A DNA stretch of 6,934 nucleotides from an uncultured Clostridiaceae bacterium (GCA_949841235.1 CATKZA010000094.1:1-6934), one strand, 5' to 3'; shown: positions 1-6,356, counted from the first letter of the stretch. Notes: a model not told the origin generated them from the letters alone. Translations and numbers: made by a program.

Positions 1-489
1 CGGTCCTTCATGCCTACCGTGCAGAGCAAGCGGAATATGATTGCTAAGATGAAGATGATTGCGGTGCATGATTTGATCAAGGATAAGAGCCTGCTTTTGA
101 TTGACGATTCCATCGTGCGGGGAACCCAGCTTCGGGAGACTACGGAATTTCTGTATGAGAATGGTGCCAGGGAAGTGCATATCAGGCCGGCATGCCCGCC
201 TCTCGTATACGGATGCAAGTTTCTGAATTTTTCCCGCTCCACTTCGGAGATGGATTTGATCACCCGCAGGGTCATTGCCAAATTAGAGGGCACGGAAGAG
301 GTGTCGGAGGAGGTATTGCAGCAGTACACGGATCCGGAATCTCCCAAATATGAGGAAATGATCGAGGGAATCCGAAAGGAATTGAATTTTACTTCTCTGC
401 GGTATAACCGTCTGGACGATATGCTGGATGCGGTGGGGATTCCAAAAGAGAATCTCTGCACGTACTGCTGGGATGGCAGGGATATCTAG
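1..489 (+). CDS. purF: Amidophosphoribosyltransferase (PurF), C-terminal part, 5' end outside window
   Basis: This is the last 162 codons of PurF, which transfers the amide nitrogen of glutamine to PRPP to make 5-phosphoribosylamine, the committed step of de novo purine synthesis in the cytoplasm. The frame is open from base 1 (R-S-F-M-P-T), so the ATG at position 10 is an internal methionine and not a start. The PRPP-binding loop IDDSIVRGT is encoded at about 100-126 and marks the phosphoribosyltransferase domain. The N-terminal Ntn glutaminase domain lies upstream of the window. Cysteines in ACPPLVYGC and in the terminal LCTYCW motif resemble the cysteine set that binds an iron-sulfur cluster in the Bacillus-type enzyme; cluster binding here is inferred. 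The protein ends in WDGRDI and TAG at 487-489. No obvious terminator hairpin follows in the 155 nt before the next gene, so read-through into the MATE gene is possible. Confidence 0.93.
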   Translation, partial: RSFMPTVQSKRNMIAKMKMIAVHDLIKDKSLLLIDDSIVRGTQLRETTEFLYENGAREVHIRPACPPLVYGCKFLNFSRSTSEMDLITRRVIAKLEGTEEVSEEVLQQYTDPESPKYEEMIEGIRKELNFTSLRYNRLDDMLDAVGIPKENLCTYCWDGRDI

Positions 490-626
490 CAGCTTGTAAT
501 GAAAGATAATGGGCATGGCGGGATGTCGTGTTTCTATTCACAATCCAAGTAAATTCAAGGCATTGCCGGTTGCTGGAATGGCGGAGCCGTGAACAGTAAC
601 ATGCCGTGACGGTTTGGGATATTGGC

Positions 627-633
627 GGGGAGG
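627..633 (+). promoter_or_regulatory. Ribosome binding site that sets the MATE start
   Basis: GGGGAGG ends 11 nt before ATG 645. No comparable purine run precedes the GTG at 606, so the site supports the shorter 455-residue protein. Confidence 0.65.
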
Positions 634-644
634 TTATCTGGCGG

Positions 645-2012
645 ATGAGTGAGAGAGGTGATGATAGTGGGGTGCTGAGGCGGGAGATACTGAAAAGTCT
701 TTTGTTCTTGTCTTTTCCCACGATGATAGAGCAGATTCTGTCCACTCTGTTTCAGTATGTGGACACTGCCATGGTGGGAAGGCTGGGGGAGCAGGCTACT
801 GCCGCAGTGAGCGTGACCACCACGGTGACCTGGCTGGTAAATAGCGTGGCATCGGCTCTGGGCGTGGCGGTGCTGGCCATGATTTCCAAGGCGGTGGGCG
901 GCAGGAAAAGCGGCCTGATTCGGCAGATAGCGGGTCATGTGGTTCTGGTAGTGGTGGCGTGCGGTGCGGTGATGACTGTTGCCTCGGTGGCGCTTAGTCC
1001 CTGGATTCCCCGGTGGATGGGGGCGGAAAGGGATGTGCAGGGGGATGCGTCCAGGTATTTCCTGATTATCAGCCTGCCCCTCTTGTTTCGGGCTGCCAGC
1101 ACGATTTTCGGGGCGGCCATCAGGGCCACCCAGGATACCAAGACACCCATGTTTATCAGCATGGGTTGCAATTTTTCTAATGTTTTGCTGAATGGGATAT
1201 TCATTTATGGATTGAAGATGGGCGTGGCCGGGGCGGCCATTGGTTCGGCGGTGTCCTATACGCTGTCCGGGATTTTGATGTTCCGGGCTTTCTGCCGGAA
1301 AGATTCCCTGCGGTTTCCCTGGCGGGAGTTTCGGGTGGATGGCAGGATATTGCGGGAGGGCGTCTCCCTGAGCATTCCCGTGCTGGGAACCAGCCTGGTC
1401 TCCTGTCTGGGCTATGTATTTTTTGCGGGCATGGTGTCGGGCATGGGAACTTCCATCTTTGCCGCCCACTCCATTGCGGTGACGGCAGAGACGGTGTTCT
1501 ATATTCCCGGCTATGGGCTGCGTACGGCTACTTCCGCTCTGGTGGGTGCTTCCCTGGGGGAGGGAAATCGGGAGAAATTCCAGTGCATCAGCCAGATTAG
1601 CGTGATTCTTACGGTGGTGATGATGTGCGTTAGCGGAGTGGTGCTGTATCTTGCCGCCCTGCCCCTGATGCAGCTTTTTACCAATAGCGACAAGGTTGCC
1701 GCTCTGGGGGCTTCCATGCTTCGCATGGTGGCATTTTCGGAACCCTTTTTCGGTCTGATGGTGGTGGTGGAGGGCATATTTTATGGCCTGGGGAGAACCA
1801 GGTATGCTTTTTTCGTGGAATCCTTTTCTATGTGGGGAATCCGCATCCTTGCCACTTTTGTCTGCGTGGAATTGTGCCATCTGGATCTGCGGGCGGTGTG
1901 GTTCTGCATGATAGGGGACAATATTTGCAAGGCGATTCTGTTTACCGTTCCGGTACTTAGCCGACGGGGGCGGGAACGGCTGTTTGAGGGCGTGATGCGA
2001 ACTGATGCGTGA
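645..2012 (+). CDS. MATE-family multidrug/cation efflux transporter
   Basis: A 455-residue integral membrane protein of the MATE family (NorM/DinF/MepA relatives, COG0534), the usual length for a 12-helix antiporter that exports drugs or other organic cations using a Na+ or H+ gradient. It shows the two-fold MatE arrangement. The N-half begins with hydrophobic FLSFPTMIEQ and the helix-1 signature VDTAMVGRLGEQA, and carries the AAIRATQDTKTPM and GVAGAAIGS motifs before the central charged loop (FCRKDSLRFPWREF). The C-half restarts with VSLSIPVLGTSL and has GLRTATSALVGASLGEGN. I chose ATG at 645 because GGGGAGG at 627-633 is a strong Shine-Dalgarno 11 nt upstream. A GTG at 606 would add 13 residues unlike the family, and a GTG at 672 is a weaker alternative. 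The substrate cannot be told from sequence. The stop lies 6 nt from the convergent YoaK-like gene. Confidence 0.93.
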   Translation: MSERGDDSGVLRREILKSLLFLSFPTMIEQILSTLFQYVDTAMVGRLGEQATAAVSVTTTVTWLVNSVASALGVAVLAMISKAVGGRKSGLIRQIAGHVVLVVVACGAVMTVASVALSPWIPRWMGAERDVQGDASRYFLIISLPLLFRAASTIFGAAIRATQDTKTPMFISMGCNFSNVLLNGIFIYGLKMGVAGAAIGSAVSYTLSGILMFRAFCRKDSLRFPWREFRVDGRILREGVSLSIPVLGTSLVSCLGYVFFAGMVSGMGTSIFAAHSIAVTAETVFYIPGYGLRTATSALVGASLGEGNREKFQCISQISVILTVVMMCVSGVVLYLAALPLMQLFTNSDKVAALGASMLRMVAFSEPFFGLMVVVEGIFYGLGRTRYAFFVESFSMWGIRILATFVCVELCHLDLRAVWFCMIGDNICKAILFTVPVLSRRGRERLFEGVMRTDA

Positions 2013-2018
2013 GAGATG

Positions 2019-2705
2019 CTATGCGGGCTTGTGTCTGAGGGAGATCAGCTTCTTGCGGAGATTGGTGTTTTCCGTCAGCAGGAAAAAGAGGCAGATTCCC
2101 AGGGGCAGCAGCCCTGCGAGAGAAGCCATGGTGCCAAGGCTTTTGCATGCAAAGTAGGAGATGGCTACCCCGATGTGGAAGAATAGCAGGGTGCCGCCGT
2201 AGAAACTGGTCTTATGCAGGTGGTTCCTGTCCCTGTCGCAGAAGTATTCTGTCAGGGACGTGGTGAACTGCCTTAGATTATTGGTGGAAAATATGCTGGA
2301 AGCAATGTAGCCGTCCGCCCCCTTGAAGGTGTTCCACTGGAATGCCATGGCGAAAAAGATAGGGTACAGGGCCACGAAGTCGTCCACGCTGGAGGGGATG
2401 AATGCCAGTGCAGTCAGGCAGAGGGCATCGATCGCCATGCTGCAGAGGCGGAGGTTCCACTTTGTGTATCTGGGTATCAGGACGGTCAGGGATAGCCCCA
2501 GCATGTAGAGCAGCAGGGAGCCTATGTGCAGAACTGCTTGGAAAGGATTCCTTCCCAAGATGGAGATGGCTAAAGAGATTAAGTTGGAGGTCTGGGCATT
2601 GGCCAGCAGATCATGGTGGCTCAAGATGGCGAAACCGCCGAGAAAGCCGCCCACGGATGCCATTCCGTAATGGATTCTGCGCTGTTTTCTATCTTTCTTT
2701 TTCAT
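2019..2705 (-). CDS. YoaK/DUF1275-family membrane protein
   Basis: A 228-residue membrane protein with the features of the YoaK (DUF1275, COG3619) family, whose biochemical role is not established; members have about six membrane segments and some authors relate them to transporters. The family signature near the N-terminus is clear: GMASVGGFLGGFAIL followed by LLANAQTSNLI (residues about 33-43), and a second conserved block FAMAFQWNTFKG...STNNLRQF in the middle. Hydrophobic stretches follow at roughly residues 15-28, 55-76, 88-102, 107-122, 170-186 and 190-208, with a basic tail. I start it at ATG 2705-2703 because AAGGGGAG (2724-2717, minus strand) lies 11 nt upstream. The in-frame ATG at 2747 would add 14 polar residues across that ribosome site. 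It converges on the MATE gene with stops 6 nt apart. Its upstream region carries the repeats and hairpin listed separately. Confidence 0.85.
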   Translation of the reverse strand: MKKKDRKQRRIHYGMASVGGFLGGFAILSHHDLLANAQTSNLISLAISILGRNPFQAVLHIGSLLLYMLGLSLTVLIPRYTKWNLRLCSMAIDALCLTALAFIPSSVDDFVALYPIFFAMAFQWNTFKGADGYIASSIFSTNNLRQFTTSLTEYFCDRDRNHLHKTSFYGGTLLFFHIGVAISYFACKSLGTMASLAGLLPLGICLFFLLTENTNLRKKLISLRHKPA

Positions 2706-2729
2706 TATGTGGTCATCTCCCCTTATGAT

Positions 2730-2763
2730 TGTATAGGAATTTTTCATAACATAACGCTATGCC
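2730..2763. repeat. Direct repeat copy 1 (TGTATAGGAA...CATAAC...CTATGCC)
   Basis: This copy opens with TGTATAGGAA, identical to copy 2 at 2811, and continues through CATAAC (2745-2750) to CTATGCC. Compared with copy 2 it differs by a 1-nt length change and a few substitutions. Its internal inverted repeat, CATAAC with GCTATG (2756-2761), has one mismatch and a 5-nt loop. It lies 25-58 nt upstream of the YoaK-like start codon, overlapping that gene's leader. It could be an operator or part of a dispersed repeat family. Confidence 0.6.
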
Positions 2764-2786
2764 AAGCAAGGATGCCTTGCGGCATA
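2758..2786. promoter_or_regulatory. Strong 12-bp bulged hairpin upstream of the YoaK-like gene
   Basis: TATGCC (2758-2763) pairs with GGCATA (2781-2786), and GCAAGG (2766-2771) pairs with CCTTGC (2775-2780). The result is a 12-bp stem with a 2-nt AA bulge and an ATG triloop. It lacks a T-run on either strand, so it is not a canonical intrinsic terminator. If the minus-strand transcript starts to the right of it, it would sit in the 5' leader about 53-81 nt before the start codon. Function unknown. Confidence 0.5.
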
Positions 2787-2810
2787 TATGCTATCACATT
2801 CCTTTGTTGC

Positions 2811-2845
2811 TGTATAGGAAACTGTTCATAACGTAAGGTTATGCC
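2811..2845. repeat. Direct repeat copy 2 (TGTATAGGAA...CATAAC...GTTATGCC)
   Basis: This is the second copy of the element at 2730, displaced by 81 nt. It contains the perfect inverted repeat CATAAC (2827-2832) and GTTATG (2838-2843) with the loop GTAAG. An ATTGG/CCAAT inverted repeat follows directly (2846-2862). The conservation of both ends and of the palindromic core suggests a unit with a function, either as a protein-binding site or as a small repetitive element. Confidence 0.6.
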
Positions 2846-3014
2846 ATTGGGAATGCGCCAATATCCAAAGATAATCATATTATCTTTTAGATATTTTGCG
2901 TTCCCTTTTTTAATTGTATGCCAAATGACAAAAAGCGCAAGGGAAAAATGGTGATTTCGCAAAGATTGTTAGTTTTGTCAAAAAATAGGTGATTAGGGGG
3001 CATCCTTTTGATTG

Positions 3015-3031
3015 TATTGCTTAAGGCAATA
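3015..3031. promoter_or_regulatory. Palindrome TATTGC-TTAAG-GCAATA, possible operator
   Basis: A perfect 6-bp inverted repeat with a 5-nt loop ends 17 nt before the -35 box of the protease promoter. It also sits within the spacer of a weaker possible promoter (TTGATT 3008-3013, 16 nt, TATATG 3030-3035). The position suits a regulator binding site for the protease transcript; this is inference from placement only. Confidence 0.35.
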
Positions 3032-3048
3032 TATGAGGTTTCAATTCA

Positions 3049-3076
3049 TTGACACAGAAAACTTATCTGCTATGAT
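3049..3076 (+). promoter_or_regulatory. Sigma-A-type promoter for the protease operon
   Basis: A perfect TTGACA (3049-3054) is followed after 16 nt by TATGAT (3071-3076), five of six matches to the -10 consensus, with an extended -10 TG at 3068-3069. Transcription would start near 3083, giving a leader of about 280 nt before the ATG at 3364. It is the best promoter in the window and is oriented toward the protease and lipoprotein genes. Confidence 0.7.
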
Positions 3077-3082
3077 ATTATG

Positions 3083-3363
3083 TGAATCTTCTTAATAGAA
3101 CAACGTTTGGATGGAAGGAAATGGTTTATTTTTTCGAGAAGTGAATCAAATTTAATTGGGAATTATGTCATATATTATGCGGATATTGGTTCTTATGCGG
3201 AAGGGAGATTTGAAATTGCCTCCAAAGATGCTGGCAGGAATGGCAAGGGAGGTGGTATATGGCTATAGCGAGGCAAGCAGACCTATTTTCAACATATCGG
3301 CATCAGCACGGAGTATTTTAGTTTCAGACATTAGACAAAAGATGAAGAAAGGATTAGAGAAAT
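3083..3363 (+). other. Long 5' leader of the protease gene, possibly with remnant coding sequence
   Basis: About 280 nt separate the predicted transcription start from the signal-peptide ATG. I do not recognise a riboswitch or a terminator/antiterminator pair in it. One frame is open from 3086 to TAG 3266-3268 and reads protein-like in part (YYADIGSYAEGRFEIASKDA). Its only start candidate is TTG 3107, without a clear ribosome site. A second frame from TTG 3156 runs to 3491 but overlaps the signal peptide out of frame. Both may be decayed or chance frames. The leader ends with AGAAAGGA (3346-3353), a good Shine-Dalgarno 10 nt before ATG 3364. Confidence 0.4.
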
Positions 3364-3507
3364 ATGAAAAAGAGATCTATAAAAGCCATTGCGGCATTTC
3401 TATCATTTTTATTGGTTATTTCATTACTGCCTTCTACTGGAAGGACTGTCGCAGCTGGCGCAAAACCAAGACTCGCCAAAAAGGCCGTTAGCATTGTGAT
3501 TGGGTAG
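3364..3507 (+). pseudogene. Detached 5' end of the M4 protease gene: signal peptide, then premature stop
   Basis: ATG 3364 has the Shine-Dalgarno AGAAAGGA 10 nt upstream and encodes 47 residues before TAG at 3505-3507. The peptide is a textbook Sec signal: basic n-region MKKRSIK, hydrophobic core AIAAFLSFLLVISLLP, then a polar region with a plausible signal peptidase I site near TVAAGA. A secreted M4 protease needs such a signal, and the downstream protease frame lacks one. The two frames overlap at 3492-3504. Adding one base at the GGG of 3502-3504 would read G-V-A-V-R-S-N-H-S-E-K straight into the first InlB-type repeat. I see no slippery heptamer, so programmed -1 frameshifting is unlikely. 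A one-base deletion in this strain or a base-calling error are the main alternatives. Confidence 0.8.
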
Positions 3508-3539
3508 CAGTTCGATCTAATCATTCCGAAAAGGCGTGC

Positions 3540-3734
3540 ATTGTAAGATTTATTAGCAATGGCGGCAGTTCGATTCCATCTCAGACCGTAAAGAAAAATG
3601 GTTTTGCTAAACGGCCGGCTGACCCGTCTCGCGACGGTTATACTTTTGATGGCTGGTATACGGAAGCAGATGGCGGACAAATATTTGACTTCGATATGGC
3701 CATAACCGCAGACATGACATTGTATGCCCATTGG
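3540..3734 (+). repeat. InlB B-type (Flg_new) protein repeat 1, partly upstream of the annotated start
   Basis: In the protease frame this stretch reads IVRFISNGG, then RDGYTFDGWYTEADGG, FDFDMAITADMTLYAHW. It matches the Listeria-Bacteroides repeat pattern V.F..NGG...GY.F.GWY......F.F...I....TLYA.W. Most of the repeat precedes ATG 3696, which shows that this ATG is internal and that the protein originally began further upstream. Confidence 0.82.
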
Positions 3735-6356
3735 ATCCGCAATAATAGTCATGATGAAAGCTATTCTGTGAATTTTTATAGAAATGATGGGACGGATACC
3801 CTATATGAGACCGTTTCTGTGGTTTCAGGAAAGAGTATTGACGCTCCCGACAATCCCTTTAGAGCAGGTTATATTTTCGGTGGCTGGTTCTACGATGAAA
3901 ATTGTACGCAAAAGGCGGCATTCCCCCTAATGGTCACATCATCCATCAATCTGTACGCAAATTGGGCTGAATCTGTAGGTGATAATCTCAATGATGGAAG
4001 GATTGACCTAGGAGATCTACAGGATATGGTAGAGAATGGAAATGATAATGGGAATTATCCAATTGATGTTATATATGGGGAAAATGGCGCTGTTAGCGTC
4101 ATTGAAGGGAACTTTACAAAGGGAAGAATAGATCAGGAGAAGATTAATAGCATAGAGGATGCGGCGTCGGTTCTCGATGCTTCTGCGGATTTGTTTGGCG
4201 GATCAGAAAGATTCAGTGCGTCAAATGGTGCGATTACAGCACAGAGTGTCAATGCTTCGGAGAAGCGAGGAAGAGATTCGCATGAAAGCGCAGAAACCTT
4301 CTATCGTTTTACGCCTGAAATAAATGGCATTCCTGTCATGGGTAGCCAGATAATTATATCGACCAAAAACGAGGGCGAGGTGACAGGTTTATTTAGCACA
4401 TATGATGCAAGAGTATCAGATGTTTACACCGATTCTGCAATCACCGAGGGCGATGCAGGCTCTATTGTAGCAAGCGATATGCTAGCAAGCGAGGAGGTTC
4501 AAAATTATTTGGAGGCGCTTTCTTCCTGCGAGGAAAATGCAGGAGAGGCGGCAAAGACCAGGGAGGATTTGGAGAAAGATTTTCTCAGCAATTTAAGGAT
4601 ATCGGCGCAAAAGGTTATCTATGCGGCAAGCGCAAATGCTCCCGCTTTGATGTATGAAATCAATGCGACGAACCTTGACGCTAGGAAGCCTGTCGAGCAG
4701 GGAACCTCTTCGGGTGTTCCTCAAAATAAGATTCCTAAAGATTTCGATTGTAACAGCGAAACGTCTGAAAAGGCAGATGATTCTGAGCGTGGGGATAGCA
4801 AGGCAGAATCTCCCATTCCATCTGTAAATATAGCCGTAACGTATTATGTGTATGCCGATTATGAAAAAGCAGGAAATATTCACAGTAAGATACGGCGAAA
4901 TATGAACTGGAGCCCGGTATATCTTAAAGCCACGGATAAAAAATTTAAATCCAGGACTTTTAATGGGCAGGAAGAAAGCGGCACATATCGCTTAAAAGAT
5001 ACGGTAAGAAATATTGAGACATATAGGACTGCCACATCCTCCACAGGTCATCTCTGGTGGAAGGAAACAAAATATATACTGCCGGGAGAATTGGCGCATT
5101 CAGGCTTTATGTCAACAATCAGAAGGGATGCGGTATCGCTTCATGCGAATATGTCGGATGTTTATGATTACTATGGCAGTGTGCTGGGACGGGAATCCTA
5201 TGATGGCAAGGGAGCTGTAATACAGGCTAGCTATGATTATGGCAATCACTTCGAGAATGCTTATTGGAGCAGTGATGGTCAGAAGTTTGTTTTCGGCAAT
5301 GGGCAGGCCTATGTGGCTGCGCTTGATATTGTGGGACATGAATTTACGCATGCGGTCATTGAAAATGCTGTTCCGGGAGGGGGATTGACTTACTATGGCG
5401 AGAGCGGTGCGCTTAATGAATCCTATGCAGATATCATGGGCACGCTCATTGAGCGAAAACATGGTACTTCCGGAGCTAACTGGACAATTGGCGAGGATGT
5501 GGGTCACACTATGCGGGATATGTCCAATCCTAAAGCATATGATCAGCCTGACAATTACAGCGCAGTTGGCAGTGATGAATGGAACGAAAAGCTGAACCTC
5601 TATGTAGATCGGGATGATGAGGGAGTACATGTCTATAGCGGGATTTTTAATCTTGCAGCTCAAAAAATGATGAGCGACAGCCGAACTGCGGGTATTGCAA
5701 ATGAGAGATGGGCAACAGTATTTTATCGCTCCCTATTTCGCCTTACTAGCGACTCTGTCTTCCTGAATGCGCGCAGAGCTGTCCTTTGCTCTGCAAATCA
5801 GATTGGCTTTACGTCTGAGCAGCAGCAAGCCATTAAGGATGCCTTTGATGATGTTGGCATCAAAGAGACAGAAAGCATTCGGATTGTTCTGACTTGGGGC
5901 GAGACACCCAGTGATTTGGATTCGCACCTTGTTGGGCCTGGTATAGTAGATCCCGAAGATCGATTTCATATATATTTTGAAAGCAAAAGCTATTATTTCG
6001 ATGGGAGTTATGATTCAAATAATGAATTAAGTGTTGCAGATTTGGACTATGACGATATCACTTCCTTTGGACCTGAGATTACGACGATTCATAGGCTGAC
6101 TCCAGGCAGATACTATTTCTTTGTGCATGATTATACAAATGGTAATTCTGCGACAAGCAAAGAATTGGCGTACTCTGGCGCGACTGTTAAGGTATACAAG
6201 GGTACAGGCAACACGCCGTGGCAGACATATAAAATTGATCGTTCCAGCATGGGGACTTACTGGAACGTGTTCAAATTAGAGATTGGCAGCGACGGGCAGC
6301 TTTCTTCCGCCGCAATTTCAGAACTCAAAACCTTTGGGTCTGAATCCGCATATTGA
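3696..6356 (+). CDS. Thermolysin-like (M4) metalloprotease, frame-separated from its signal peptide
   Basis: An extracellular zinc endopeptidase of family M4. ATG 3696 is only the first start in this frame; it lacks a ribosome site and cuts an InlB-type repeat, and the frame is open from 3492. The true start is probably 3364, giving about 997 residues after frame repair. Numbering from 3696: InlB repeat 2 at 23-90; EF-hand/dockerin-like loop DNLNDGRIDLGD at 96-107; FTP/PepSY prodomain at about 120-405 with YRFTPEINGIPVMG at 203-216; M4 domain at about 413-723 ending AFDDVGIK like thermolysin. HEFTH (548-552) and E575 are the zinc ligands and catalytic Glu549. Y566, R607, D640 and H645 match thermolysin Y157, R203, D226 and H231. 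N521 matches N112. Residues 728-870 (IVLTWGETPSDLDSHL...) resemble a YfaP/DUF2135-type beta domain. Stop is TGA 6354-6356. A 61-nt gap without a terminator links it to the lipoprotein gene. Confidence 0.9.
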   Translation: MAITADMTLYAHWIRNNSHDESYSVNFYRNDGTDTLYETVSVVSGKSIDAPDNPFRAGYIFGGWFYDENCTQKAAFPLMVTSSINLYANWAESVGDNLNDGRIDLGDLQDMVENGNDNGNYPIDVIYGENGAVSVIEGNFTKGRIDQEKINSIEDAASVLDASADLFGGSERFSASNGAITAQSVNASEKRGRDSHESAETFYRFTPEINGIPVMGSQIIISTKNEGEVTGLFSTYDARVSDVYTDSAITEGDAGSIVASDMLASEEVQNYLEALSSCEENAGEAAKTREDLEKDFLSNLRISAQKVIYAASANAPALMYEINATNLDARKPVEQGTSSGVPQNKIPKDFDCNSETSEKADDSERGDSKAESPIPSVNIAVTYYVYADYEKAGNIHSKIRRNMNWSPVYLKATDKKFKSRTFNGQEESGTYRLKDTVRNIETYRTATSSTGHLWWKETKYILPGELAHSGFMSTIRRDAVSLHANMSDVYDYYGSVLGRESYDGKGAVIQASYDYGNHFENAYWSSDGQKFVFGNGQAYVAALDIVGHEFTHAVIENAVPGGGLTYYGESGALNESYADIMGTLIERKHGTSGANWTIGEDVGHTMRDMSNPKAYDQPDNYSAVGSDEWNEKLNLYVDRDDEGVHVYSGIFNLAAQKMMSDSRTAGIANERWATVFYRSLFRLTSDSVFLNARRAVLCSANQIGFTSEQQQAIKDAFDDVGIKETESIRIVLTWGETPSDLDSHLVGPGIVDPEDRFHIYFESKSYYFDGSYDSNNELSVADLDYDDITSFGPEITTIHRLTPGRYYFFVHDYTNGNSATSKELAYSGATVKVYKGTGNTPWQTYKIDRSSMGTYWNVFKLEIGSDGQLSSAAISELKTFGSESAY
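3762..3965 (+). repeat. InlB B-type (Flg_new) protein repeat 2
   Basis: Residues 23-90 of the 886-residue frame (YSVNFYRNDGTD...FRAGYIFGGWFYDENC...SSINLYANW) form a second repeat of the same family, separated from the first by a short linker. Such repeats are common on Firmicute surface and secreted proteins and often mediate contact with host or matrix; a role here is inferred. Confidence 0.82.

Larger units (their letters stand above)
2706..3048. other. AT-rich intergenic region with repeats and hairpins, no gene seen
   Basis: This divergent spacer between the YoaK-like gene (minus) and the protease gene (plus) holds no reading frame with a ribosome site or family resemblance. It is noticeably richer in A and T than the genes to its left. 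It contains two imperfect direct repeats, a 12-bp bulged hairpin, an ATTGG/CCAAT inverted repeat (2846-2850 with 2858-2862), an 8-bp inverted pair TGACAAAA (2926-2933) and TTTTGTCA (2973-2980) set 39 nt apart, and a TATTGC/GCAATA palindrome (3015-3031). I could not assign a convincing promoter for the minus-strand gene here. Confidence 0.6.

Noticed and set aside
555..1880. 441-residue open frame on the minus strand opposite the MATE gene
   Set aside because: Its translation is dominated by His, Gln, Gly and Pro without hydrophobic core or family resemblance, as expected for the antisense of a GC-rich membrane protein gene. The plus-strand MATE motifs are unmistakable.
1995..2035. Bidirectional terminator between the convergent MATE and YoaK-like genes
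   Set aside because: Only 6 nt separate the stops, and I find no GC-rich stem followed by T-runs on either strand in or near the junction.
2728..2733. TACAAT on the minus strand as the -10 box of the YoaK-like gene
   Set aside because: A transcript from it would start near 2721, inside the Shine-Dalgarno AAGGGGAG at 2717-2724, and no -35 box lies at the right distance.
2706..3048. CRISPR array or insertion-sequence ends in the repeat-bearing spacer
   Set aside because: Only two diverged repeat copies with no regular spacers, no transposase frame and no matching terminal inverted repeats with target duplication were found.
3156..3491. 111-residue plus-strand frame starting at TTG in the protease leader
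   Set aside because: It has a TTG start without a ribosome site, overlaps the clear signal-peptide frame out of phase, and resembles no family I recognise.
3492..3507. Programmed -1 ribosomal frameshift joining signal peptide and protease
   Set aside because: The overlap CATTGTGATTGGGTAG has no X-XXY-YYZ slippery heptamer in the right phase, and slipping at GGG would leave tRNA mismatched. A one-base indel explains the break better.
5112..5663. 183-residue minus-strand open frame within the protease gene
   Set aside because: It lies opposite the M4 catalytic domain, which has intact HExxH and distal motifs on the plus strand; it is an antisense shadow.
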